Below, one piece after another: positions 24,281 to 34,363 of a DNA stretch of 64,000 nucleotides. The position numbers and the translations under genes were made by a program. Where the stretch lies: NCBI RefSeq assembly GCF_030253575.1, contig NC_080567.1, positions 35,183,501 through 35,247,500 of the forward strand, given 5' to 3'. A model generated the notes under the pieces. It did not search any database. It saw only the letters and a program-made list of their open reading frames with translations, and was not told the origin of the DNA. Within the stretch, counting starts at the first letter, position 1. The number at the start of each line of letters is the position of its first letter. The DNA comes from Rhododendron vialii. Lineage: Eukaryota > Streptophyta > Magnoliopsida > Ericales > Ericaceae.

Positions 24281-24507
24281 AATACAATACTCGATCATAC
24301 TTGATAATTGCTCAACTGTTATGTCGGCAAACGAGTTAAAATTTTTTTTAAAGTAAAATTTTATATCACCACCAAAGCAGGAAAAGGCCTGCACAAATCA
24401 GTAGGGACATCCCTCGGAAATCTATATATGCATCAAAAGCACAGCAGTAGGCCAACATATACATACATATATATATATATACACACACATAAAACTAGTC
24501 CGGTTCC

Positions 24508-24840
24508 CTTGAGGGATCCCGCACGGGCTTGCCGTGCGAGACTCCCATTTCCCAATCGAATTGGAACGATCCGAGCCGCTCAAGGTGATCAGAACGTGAT
24601 TTTAAAGGTACCCGCGAGAAATCAGCAAAAAAATGATCGGAAAGGGCTTGATCCGAGCAGTTTTTTATTGAACCGTTCAGTAAAAAACTGCTCGGATCAA
24701 GCCCTTCCCGATCATTCTTTTTGCTAATTTTTCTCGGGTACCCTTAAAATCACGTTCTAAATACATTGAGCAGCTCGGATCGTCGCAATTTGATTGGGAA
24801 AGGGGAGGTCCGCACGGTAGACTGGTAAGGGATCCCTCAC
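24508..24840. mobile_element. Foldback element A of a three-copy cluster
   Basis: The left half contains GATCCGAGCCGCTCAAGGTG, GAAATCAGCAAAAAAATGATC and GCTTGATCCGAGCAGTTTTT. The right half is its near-perfect complement (AAAAACTGCTCGGATCAAGC onward to TTGAGCAGCTCGGATC). The two arms cover almost the whole element, with only a short loop near 24670. It is bounded by GAGGGATCCC and GGGATCCCTC. Confidence 0.7.
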
Positions 24841-24865
24841 TGGATCCGTGGTGGTACACATAAAA

Positions 24866-25236
24866 CTTCTTATAAGGGCGTCCTTATCGTATTAAAGTGA
24901 GGACGCCCCTTTCCCGACCAATTTGCGATGATCCGAGTTGCTCGATGTGTTTAGAATGTGATTTTAAAAGTACCAGCGGGAAATCAGCCAAAAAAAAAAG
25001 AAGACCGGAAAGGACTTCATCCAAGCAGTTTTTATTTATTTTTTATCGAATGGTTTAATAAATACTGCTTGGATGAAGCCCTTCACGGTCTTGTTTTTTT
25101 TGTTAATTTCTCGCAGGTACCCTTAAAATCACATTCGGAACATATTGAGCGACTCGTATCATTGAAATTTAGTCAGGAAAGAAGAGAAAAGGGGATGTCC
25201 GCAACTTAACTAAAATAAGGGCGCCTTTATAAGAAG
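24866..25236. mobile_element. Foldback element B of the cluster
   Basis: Terminal CTTCTTATAAGGGCGTCCTT and the complement of CTTCTTATAAAGGCGCCCTT. The inner arms resemble element A (GATCCGAGTTGCTCGATGTG, GTACC.GCGGGAAATCAGCC, a poly-A run, AGCAGTTTTTATTTATTTTT and their complement). 371 bp, non-coding. Confidence 0.7.
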
Positions 25237-25269
<33 letters not shown>

Positions 25270-25274
25270 GGAAT

Positions 25275-25440
25275 TTTCAAGTGAGGGATCCCTCATTTTG
25301 TTAAAGTGAGGGATCCCTCATTTTGTTAAAATGAGGGACTTTCATTTTCCGATCAAATTTTAAAAATTCGAACCGTTCAATGTGTGCAGAACGTAATTTT
25401 AAGGGTCATTGCGAGAAATCAGCAAAAAAAAATGATATAT
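25275..25440. mobile_element. Half foldback element C of the cluster
   Basis: GAGGGATCCCTCATTTTGTTAAA occurs twice in a row, followed by a left arm only (TTCGAACCGTTCAATGTG, GCGAGAAATCAGCAAAA) like elements A and B, then an AT tract (25435-25453). The right arm is missing. An AT tract also lies on the left (25242-25270). Confidence 0.55.
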
Positions 25441-25965
25441 ATATATATATAAACCAAAACAAGAAAGAAATAAAGCCTATGAACAATTGCTAACATCAAA
25501 AATTCTAGCAAGAGTTCCAGGAGCCCAGCATGACAAAGGCCTCGATCGATTCTTGGCCGAGAACCGAGCACGTCCTGTGTCACCCCCCACCGTGCTTATG
25601 GCTCTGTAGTTTCACTGTTGACCAGGAGCTAACCTTGGCTCTAACTGAATTAAAAATAGTTTAAGAAACCACAGCAACATCCCTAGACTTGTCGGCAATG
25701 GAGTTATACTTTGGTTGCATGTTTTCTCTGGACCTCATCTATTGTATGTATCCTCTCATGCAGTTTTTTTGAGAAGTCAGAAACATTGTTTTGAGCCATG
25801 CACGAGGCTGTGCATGTGATCTAGTCTTTCCTCTATTTCTTCATATTTGTCTCTATAGTGTTTAAATTATAGAGATTACTCGTAAGGACGTTTATGTGGT
25901 GGAGCTTTGCAATCTAACTAATTAACTTGTGCAGAGATTACGTAGTTCGAGCCGACATGACTCGG

Positions 25966-26217
25966 GGCTGGTTCCAAAACACGTTCTTTAAAAATAAGTA
26001 CTTATTTCATATTTAATTTCAAACTTAAAAATAATATAAATAAAAAATAATTTTTGATTTTTTTGCACTATATAAAAGATCTTATCGAAATTTTTCAAAT
26101 AAAATCCATATTGCATATTTTATTTTTAGATTTTAATAAGCTCATTATTTTTTAGTTTGAAATTTATCTCTTCTTAAAAAATAAGGACTTATTTCCAGTT
26201 CTAGAACGGAGCCTAAT
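25966..26217. mobile_element. AT-rich TIR element, copy A
   Basis: Starts GGCTGGTTCCAAAAC and ends GTTCTAGAACGGAGCC. The interior shares TATAAAAGATCTTATCGA, ATCCATATTGCATATTTT and TAGATTTTAATAA with the element at 30071-30313, in the same order. About 250 bp, non-coding. Confidence 0.65.
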
Positions 26218-26582
26218 AGTTGAACTGTTGTATCTTAGATGAGACGAACCATATGAGGAGTTTTGTTGAATCTCTTTAAAGAAAGCAAGATACTACTTGC
26301 GTCTCAGTTTGATTGTGTAAATCCATTATTATTTAAATTATCGTGTAGATCATTTTAATTTAATTGATGCAAGTGCAAATTTGTAATCAACGAGATTAAT
26401 TAATGATAATGGATGAGTCTGCCGTGGAGTAGCAAATTTGGCTATAACATTGGTGCGTTCTGTTCTCGTGGTTTGACACCGTATTTCTCGATTAGATACG
26501 ATTGTATATGTACAAAGTTCTCATAATGATTCCGCGACAACAAGCATAATTATTGGTTTACTAATCTTTATTCAACTGGAGT

Positions 26583-26773
26583 ATTTAACTCGTTGGTCTA
26601 ATGATCAAAGTTTGAGATTTAAGGGTTTGTTTTCTCCTAATGTTTCAGGTTCGAAACTTTTCAGCTACCATAAATTCTTTTCAAGTACCAAGGCCTGAGA
26701 TTCATGGTCTCCTAAGATTAGTTGAAATGCACGTAAACTCGTCTGGACATCCGATTATTAAAAAAAAAAAAAA
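26583..26773 (+). mobile_element. tRNA-derived SINE (plus)
   Basis: A head with GTTGGTCTAATGATCAAAG (A-box position) and CAGGTTCGAAAC (a good B-box at 26646-26657), a body ending TTAGTTGAAATGCACGTAAA, then CGTCTGGACATCCGATTATT and a 14-17 base A tail. This is the best complete copy of the SINE family in the window. Confidence 0.7.
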
Positions 26774-27737
26774 CCTAAAATGTGGGTTTTAACTCAGCAA
26801 TCCAACCTTGACCATGCGTGCTTTTACCGAAACCAAGACTTAAGAGAGTAAGAAGCTTCAGCGAAACCCACACGCACAAGGATTCAAAGCTTTAAAGCGG
26901 CAAAGCGTTCTCGCTTTTGTAAAAGCTAGTGGCAAAAAGTTCAGTCACCAACCCGCCGTTATTCGTGGACTGGAGAAATGGGAAACGATGGTTGACCGGA
27001 AAGTCCTCCTCGAAGACCCGTGTGCGCACGTTACAAGTGGCCCGCTTTCAAGCGAGTTCTTCAAAGGCCTAAAATCGGGCTAGCTACTACTATTTTGCAT
27101 TCACCTTTCGTATTTGTTTTGATCAGTGTGATTTATGAAATTTTCTTTGTTGATTGAAAGAATGACTTGTTCAGAAACCGTTGACGCTTAAATACGACAC
27201 GGTTGAAAAAATTGCATAAAAAACATGTAATCAGAAACAAAAAAAAAACGTTTAATCGATCTATAAACGTTTCCATTTAAAAAGTAACTCAAATTGATCT
27301 CGTGTCAAATTATTATTGACGTAGCATTGTGAGCAAGATTCATGCGTGGACTGTTAAGCTTAGACCTTAGAGAGTTTAACCCTTACTCGGCCTATTTAAA
27401 AATAAAGTTGACAAGTCATATAGAGGCAATCTAGGTTTTCATCTGTCTCTTGCTAGTGAACGATGAGATTAATGCTCGGAAATTCGTGGTAGTGACAATG
27501 CCTTACACGAGCAAACTTTATAGGTCCCATAGACTTTGACTTTATAGGACGCGAAAACGTGAGGCAACAAATCCAGCTGGTTTCCATCATCCTTCCCCTA
27601 GTCCCCACGTTCGATCCACTTACTAGAGGCGAGAGACTGTTTTTAGTTTAACGCGCTAATAAATTTGATGAAATCTTTTTTTATTTACACGTCTAAATAG
27701 TGGAAGGAAACAATAATAAGAGGAAACACAAGCTAGC
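26774..27737. other. Spacer, no gene seen
   Basis: AT-rich sequence with a somewhat GC-richer patch at 26870-27070. No open frame, splice-consistent exon set or repeat that I could recognise. Confidence 0.5.
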
Positions 27738-28225
27738 TAGAGGTGTCAAACAGGTCGGGTTGGCACGACACGTTGAAATGTGGCTCGGCATGGCATGGAC
27801 ACAGTTTTAGACGGGCTTGGTATGTTTAAATGTGGCACAGGCACGACACGAGTGCGGTTTTAGACAGGCACGGTACAGGCACAACACCTTTAAATGTGGC
27901 ATGGACACGGCACAGCATGACACAATCTTAAGCAGCACAAGCACGACACACCAAATACTAATTTTAATATAAAAAATATTAATTTCTTATTTATATTGTA
28001 ACATAACATTTTACACTTTTTTTGTTGATAATAATTTTACACATTTTGGAGTTTTATTTTTCCCCACGAAACTCGGTAGGAGATGTGCCGACATGAGCAT
28101 GACACGGTTAAAAAAGCGCGGCACGACACGATGAAGTAAACGGGTCGGCACAATACGATTAAGAAATGACACGGCACAGCACGACACACAATAAAGTACA
28201 CGGTCAGACCCGTTTGACACCTCTA
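27738..28225. mobile_element. Non-autonomous hAT-like element
   Basis: The left end TAGAGGTGTCAAACAGGTCG and the right end (complement) TAGAGGTGTCAAACGGGTCT are inverted. The subterminal parts are packed with GGCACGACACG / GGCACAGCACGACAC words. The flanks AAGCTAGC and AGGCTTAGC are similar with one indel, compatible with a decayed 8-bp duplication. 488 bp, non-coding. Confidence 0.75.
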
Positions 28226-28281
28226 AGGCTTAGCTATCAAAATGAATACATAATGATACTTCTTTGTTCGATATTCTCCTC

Positions 28282-28470
28282 TCTTTTTTTAAAATCTGGT
28301 GTCCGACCAGTTTACACGCACCTCTCAATCGACTAATTGTAGGGAACCAATTCCACCGTCCATCAGTGCGGGTCCAATATTTAAAGTAAGACCTTATGGG
28401 CTGATCCAAAATTGTCGATCGCACCTGACAAATTTCGAGCTTAAAATCCTATGAGAAAGCAAACCACTGG
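28282..28470 (-). mobile_element. SINE-related copy (minus)
   Basis: Read on the minus strand it ends GTAAACTGGTCGGACACCAG followed by an A-rich tail, preceded by GACGGTGGAATTGGTTCCC and GCCCATAAGGTC, matching the 3' body of the SINE at 43032-43252. The tRNA-like head is poorly preserved. Confidence 0.5.
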
Positions 28471-30070
28471 CGCCGTTTTGCTCTTATCATGAAATTGTAG
28501 CTCTCTTGGGGGGTGGGGCTGCCGCCTCCCCCCGCCCCTCCTCCTCCTTTCGTCACCTTCACTTACTAAATTTGATTTTCTGTTTCGTGGACCTTTCATG
28601 AGGTTTGAACTTTGAACCAAATTAGCTGTGACACTAGGTAGGGAGGGTGCCTAACTGTCGGTTAAAAATCTGGACAATTTGGCAATTTCTGTTTTGTTGT
28701 GGTCTGGTCGGTTGTGGAAAGAGAGAATATCAACTTTTGCTTGGCCAACTTGCATTTTTCCAAATGAATTTGGTTTTTGTACACATTCATTTATTTTCCC
28801 CCACCAAGTACGTGACTATCTTTTTTTTGACAATTTCTTTACTCAATTTACTAGTCCAATTGAATGAGAGGGAGAAAAACTTGGCAACGGGGCTTTTCGT
28901 AAATAAAATTTACGGCGCTAGCTCCATCTCGCGCTTAAAAAAGGTTTTGGACAGTCCGGATTGAAAAGAAATTATTACCTCGGTAATAGTTATAAAAAAA
29001 CATATCTCAACCATTGGCTGTCGAAATGGATGGCTGAGAGATTGTGCGGAGCCGTGAAAAACTCATTCACGGCTTTCTCGATCTCAAATGAGATACCTAT
29101 ACGGGTTCATTCCTTTCGTTTTTCTTTAAATCCTTTGTACTACTTTCCTACGTAAATCTAAAATCCAGACAAATCCTAGTTTATTTGAATAATTCGAGGG
29201 TTGTAGAAGACATTTGAGCCTAATGTTGCCATTGTGCACCATGGTATTTCCAAGTCTTGTAGCCATCATTTTTACCTGTCTACAATCCATGGTGTGTAAG
29301 GTCAGCTGTTTTAATCAATCAATTAATTAATGATGTGGTCTCATGAGTTAACATGGCAAAACACATGCTTTAAGCTGCTAATTGATGATCTGACTTAATG
29401 AGGATAAGGCCTAGCTGACCTAGTAGTTTAATTGGATGTCTCAGTTTTAGATATGTTGGAAAGAATATGGTTTTGCGATTTAGACAATTCAACACAAGTA
29501 GTAAGGGACAACCATGAAAGTGACATAAGCTTAACTACTCAATTGATTCCCTTTTTTTTTTTTTTTTTTTTGTCTTAATCCATCGGGAAGCCGAACTTAA
29601 AGGATACCTACTGAGACAACCTGTTTTTTTTTCTGTCTTGGCGCTTCTACAAATTGCATAATATCTAGCTAAGCAAATCATGATTTTAATTGTATGAATG
29701 TCGCAGAGTATGGAATTGTATAAGAGATGAGATGCGATCCACTTTGGTTAATTGGTTGTCAGTTTCGAGATAAAAAAATTTCTATAAGTTTGCAAATTTT
29801 TTAGTCATTAGTCATTATTTTCAATATTTTAACAAACTCTTTTATTTTTTGAACAGAGGTATGCTATATTACATTCAAAAAGTTAAAAATAAGAAAAAAT
29901 ATTTGATAAAAAATCGCTAAAGACGAAAAAACACGGATGGCAAAACAGTCGAAATTCTTGAAGAGAATATTTGTAAGAGGAGAACAAAACAAAGTGGATA
30001 AGATAGAATTTTCGAGACAGATGAACCGTACGTCCAAGGAAAAAATGACGGTCTTGCTAAATGGGTGTTT
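28471..30070. other. AT-rich spacer with a foldback fragment
   Basis: No gene is supported. At 29044-29080 TGTGCGGAGCCGTGAAAAAC and CATTCACGGC form a hairpin and resemble the inner part of the elements at 7451-7676 and 39534-39785. A poly-T run lies at 29550-29570. Confidence 0.45.
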
Positions 30071-30313
30071 TAGGTTCCGTTCCAGAAACCTTCTTAAACA
30101 ATAAGCAGCTTATTTCACATTTTTAAACTCAAAAATAAAGTAAATGAAAAATATATTTTTAATTTTTTTTGCATTGTATAAAAGATCTCATCGAGATCTT
30201 TCAAACAAGATCCATATTGCATATTTTTAGATTTCAATAAATCTATAATTTTTTAGCTTGAAATTGCCTTTTTAAAAAATAAGGGCTTTTTTTACGTTCC
30301 GGAACGGACCCTA
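30071..30313. mobile_element. AT-rich TIR element, copy B
   Basis: Left end TAGGTTCCGTTCCAGAAAC, right end the complement of TAGGGTCCGTTCCGGAACG. The interior shares TATAAAAGATCTCATCGA, ATCCATATTGCATATTTT and TAGATTTCAATAA with 25966-26217. 243 bp, non-coding. Confidence 0.7.
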
Positions 30314-31294
30314 GTGGTCCAACTACCGAATATGCTTCAACAACCAAATCGAATGAAAACACTTTACTTGTCCCTCATTCTTGCTTTTGGGTAGTGGTTC
30401 ACAAGTCAAGGTCTTTACAGATAAAATTCTCCATGAAAACGCACATGCACCCAGAGGAGCAAAAACAAAAAGGTGGAAAAATTGACTCCTCTTTGCTTGT
30501 TCTGTCCAACTTCTGCAAATTGCCATCTGACTGGGAAAATGGAGCATACCTCCAAATTTGGATACTAGAAATTGTCTCCAAGATTAACAAGGACGTCTTG
30601 ACGCGGATGCATGGTACAAGTTATCGCAATTTCCATCCTACATCGAAAATGATCATTGACTTGTAAAATCGGTCATCTGAACTGATAACGTGTCTGAAAC
30701 GCGTAATACCTAATTAAAAAGAAAACAGACGGTTATGTCATCTCTCAAACCTTGTAATTAAGTCGTAGACCTCTATATAGAATATGGTTTTTAGACACCG
30801 CGCTATTGTCTTTTTACGACTAAAGAAGTGAGTTTAATTAGTTGCATTGTTTAATCATAGGACTTAACCTACCATGCTAATTATAGTTTGAAGTGCTTTG
30901 GTCGTTAACTTCTCGAGAGTCGAAAGGCAAACAAACAAAACCTTGTTAGTATTTGTTTTTAGTTTTGTGTTGGTTGGTTAGAAGAACCAAATTTGAGCAT
31001 GCCAAGCACTAGGACAAAAAGAACTGTCCAGAAAACATGAAGTGGTTACAATGGATTGACATATCAACGAGTTCTCTTCTCTTCTCTTTTCTTATTTACC
31101 CATCCCTTTCTGATTTTGTTTGAACTCAATAAAATATGAGGGCATGGGGCTCTGTTGTCTGCTGTTAAATGGCTTCATGGTTCGTCTTCCACATTATCTC
31201 CTATGTTTATTAAGTGCAGAAGGTTATTGACAAAATAAGGGGTCACCTGGCGATGTCACGAGGAAACATGGGTTTACTAGGCTCAAGTAATTTA
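30314..31294. other. Spacer, no gene seen
   Basis: The 90- and 63-74-codon frames on opposite strands at 30323-30666 overlap each other and show no domain; no splice-supported gene structure is visible. Confidence 0.45.
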
Positions 31295-31516
31295 CTATAT
31301 AATAAGTAGGTCCGGACGAGCTTAGGTGCACTAAATTAATATAATGGGAGCTTCACCGTCTCATTAGCGGAAGTCGCGGTTAAAGCAGTGGTAAAGTCTA
31401 GTAATGAACTGGTTTTATAAGATTTTATAATACTTCAAATGTTTCGAACCTGAGACTTTATAAGAAGTAGCAAATCTCTGGTCCAAGTCTTGACCATTAC
31501 ATGGCCACCCCTTGGA
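31295..31516 (-). mobile_element. tRNA-derived SINE (minus)
   Basis: On the minus strand: CCAAGGGGTGGCCATGTAAT, GGTCAAGACTTGGACC, CAGGTTCGAAAC (B-box) and a 3' end CACCTAAGCTCGTCCGGACC. The order matches the other copies, though the body is diverged. Confidence 0.65.
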
Positions 31517-34029
31517 GTCAAAGAATACATACAATCACTTAGTTGCGGAAAAATTGCACTTTGAGGCGCACTTGGATGACACTAGAGAGATGAGTAATTA
31601 TTTAGTGCTCCCGGCATATCATGTGGTCTTGTTTAAGGGGTACTCTAAACTGTTTACGTAGTAACAAATTATTAGGGACATTATCATTTATTTTTATTGG
31701 GTGATTGAGAGATAAAAAGTGACTTCACATTGGATAATCTTGTATTTGCAGGGGTTAGTATCACATGACAATGATACATGTTACTCCGAAAATACCCAAT
31801 AACTGATCGTATATATAGAGACATAACAATTGTTATCATGTCAACTCAATATTTGCTAATTTATCGGTTTCTATCTCACTATTAACAAAAAAGAATCTCG
31901 GTACCATCGATTGTTTACTCAACCATACATTTCAGAGTTATGTGATTAGTCGAATTGTGCGAATGCTCTCTTAGACCCTCAATTATCAGAAAGTGAATGT
32001 TTATTTGAAAAAAAAAAAAACCAATTTTATTCCAATGCTCTGAGTCTCTGACAAAAGAACTTTATTAATCATTGGCGGTCATATAAATTAAACTTCCGTT
32101 GTTTTTTTTAAAAGCTAATGTCGGATGCATTATTTTGACAGACCCTGGTCATCAACTAGTTCCATCTTAATTAAGTACACATACTTAAGTTGAGTCAATT
32201 AAATTAACAATACTAATTAATCCGAGTATTTTATGCAAGTTCAACCGTCATTAGTAGCGAACCATCCAGAGGATTAGGAATCTAGCTAGCCTGTTTGTAA
32301 TCTAGCCAGTTCGGGTTTCTTTTCAGATTTTGTTTTGTCTTTCTCTTCGTGATCGGACGAGACATGCAAGCAAGATTCAGAACACGATCGAACGAGTTAA
32401 CGCGGAAAGAAGCTGGCTTCATTGATGCCTAGATTACATTAATCGTGTATTGGATTAATTTATCATAGATCTATTATCCATACCTTCGTTGGAAAATCTT
32501 AATTTAATTTTACTTTTTGTTTAAACTAATAAGAATGAACATAGATTGGATTGGTTCGATTTTATAGTAAACAAAGAACTAAATCATTACTTAGGATTAT
32601 GAATTTGGAAAAACCAAACCTAGTCCGGCAAGATGCAAATTAACAAAGGTCCTGGGAAGGGCTTAAAAGGCCATGGAGATTTCGGGATTTTCATGTCTTC
32701 AAGACCCTCTAACGAGTAAATTCGTCGGTTGAGAAGAATTAGGTTTTTCTTTGGAAGGAGGAGGAGAAGAATATTAAACTCTGCCTCGCCATAATCCTCA
32801 TTGATCCTTTTATTAGTTTTATATATAAAACACATGCGCCCTATGAGATTCCTCCCGCCACGTGTCCTTTATTCCTATGAAAAATCTAGGAGGTGGTTAT
32901 GTAGTGTAGGCGCACGAAGATTCTCTAATTTCTTTTAAAAAATTGGGCCAGTGATAGTTTTTCCGTACCTTAAATCAATCGGTGGGAGTGTTCTCCCCAG
33001 GGGTTTGGGTCAAGTCAGACCTGCTCCTCAGCCGAACCAGCCCAATGAATTGGTCCAAGGCTACGGCCAATCCAATACTCTATCAAATCAAATTCGCATT
33101 TATCTTGAAAAGATAAGCAAATTAATTTCATACAAGATCAAAATATATAAACTTGTTCGCATGAACCGATTCGATTAGGCATTCTAGCTATTTAAGCACA
33201 ACTCGAGCTCAGTAGTACCATGTAACCACTGCTTAACATGGACTCAAATACACAAAATACTTACAAATGGTGGAGTAAATAAAAAGTGATCATCTTCACA
33301 AAAAAGAAAAAAGAAAAGAAAAAGTGATCATAAAACTTGCTTTACGCACCGGTACTTTTTTTTTTTTTTTTTGTGTTGGTTGAATAATCTTCTTTCATTT
33401 TCGAAAAAGTCCAGTACGACTGGTAGTACTCTAGTAGCTAGGTCCATATTAAATGAACCGACGCATTTTTATCACGTGCCACGTCCGCAACAGTGGAAGC
33501 TGCCGGGGTCGCAGCCCCACCCGTCCCTGTCAAAGACCGGCAATTCTACCGGAAAAGTGCCGCGTGATTGCGGGTGACGATAACAAATACCACCCTGTAC
33601 CCGCTTCCACGGTCGCCAAACGGACCCCTCATGTCTTCACCATTTCCCTCCGGTGACGTGCTATGGCCCCGCCCTGTCCCCTCCTCCCCCAACACACACC
33701 CCATGGAGGATTAATATTACAAAATTGTCCACGACCCGTCAACCTTTTCTTTTTTTTCTTTTCCCGAGATGTTCGGGTCAATTCGGGTCAATTTAGGCGC
33801 TCATCGATTAATCTCGTCTTTGATTTGGTTAATGGAAGGCCATCCGCGCTAGCACTAGAGGATTTACGAGGAATTTGACTCTTCCTGCCTAATCCTAAGA
33901 ATTGAACCGTAATTAATTGCATGGGAAACAAATTTACCAAACAATCGAACTAATCGTATTCCGATAAGAGAAATAAGTAATTATTTTTCAATAACTACTG
34001 ATTTTTTGAATTGTTGGCGATGTAATTTA
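31517..34029. other. Spacer and distal upstream region of the GH3 gene
   Basis: No gene is supported. A GC-richer patch at 33470-33700 contains CACGTG at 33474 and TGACGTG at 33654. The 71-codon minus frame at 32620-32835 has a leucine run but no known domain. Confidence 0.45.
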
Positions 34030-34110
34030 AAAGAATGACCTGTCTTTTAAAATAAAAAAATATTTCGTAAGTATCTTAAAAATAAAAACTTTAGTAGAAC
34101 GAGACCTAAA
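34030..34110. repeat. AT-rich element fragment in the GH3 promoter
   Basis: On the minus strand it reads AGGTCTCGTTCTACTAAAGT, then TTTTTATTTTTAAGATACTT and ACGAAATATTTTTTTATTTT, like 14998-15095 and 35039-35180. It ends about 100 bp before the TATA box. Confidence 0.5.
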
Positions 34111-34206
34111 CTCGTTAATGTTCCTCTCTCCGTCCTTTGTGTCCCTTCCTCCCTGTGGTCCCCACCTGGACGTGGATCTTGACGTGGCATTTCACGCAAA
34201 ACCCCC

Positions 34207-34214
34207 TATATAAA
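34207..34214 (+). promoter_or_regulatory. TATA box of the GH3 gene
   Basis: TATATAAA 157 bp before the ATG. The leader that follows has two CT tracts (34263-34288 and 34315-34340). ACGTG cores (GGACGTGG, TTGACGTGGC) lie 20-40 bp upstream of the TATA box. No TGTCTC auxin element was seen within about 1 kb; only degenerate TGTC cores occur. Confidence 0.75.
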
Positions 34215-34307
34215 GTCGGTGCACCCCTCTCGACTCCAAACCACACCCTCCATCTTCACATCCTCTCTCTCTCTCTCTCTCTCTCTTGATAACCACCAAA
34301 TCCACAT

Positions 34308-34340
<33 letters not shown>

Positions 34341-34363
34341 GAAACTCAATTTTTCTCGCTACA

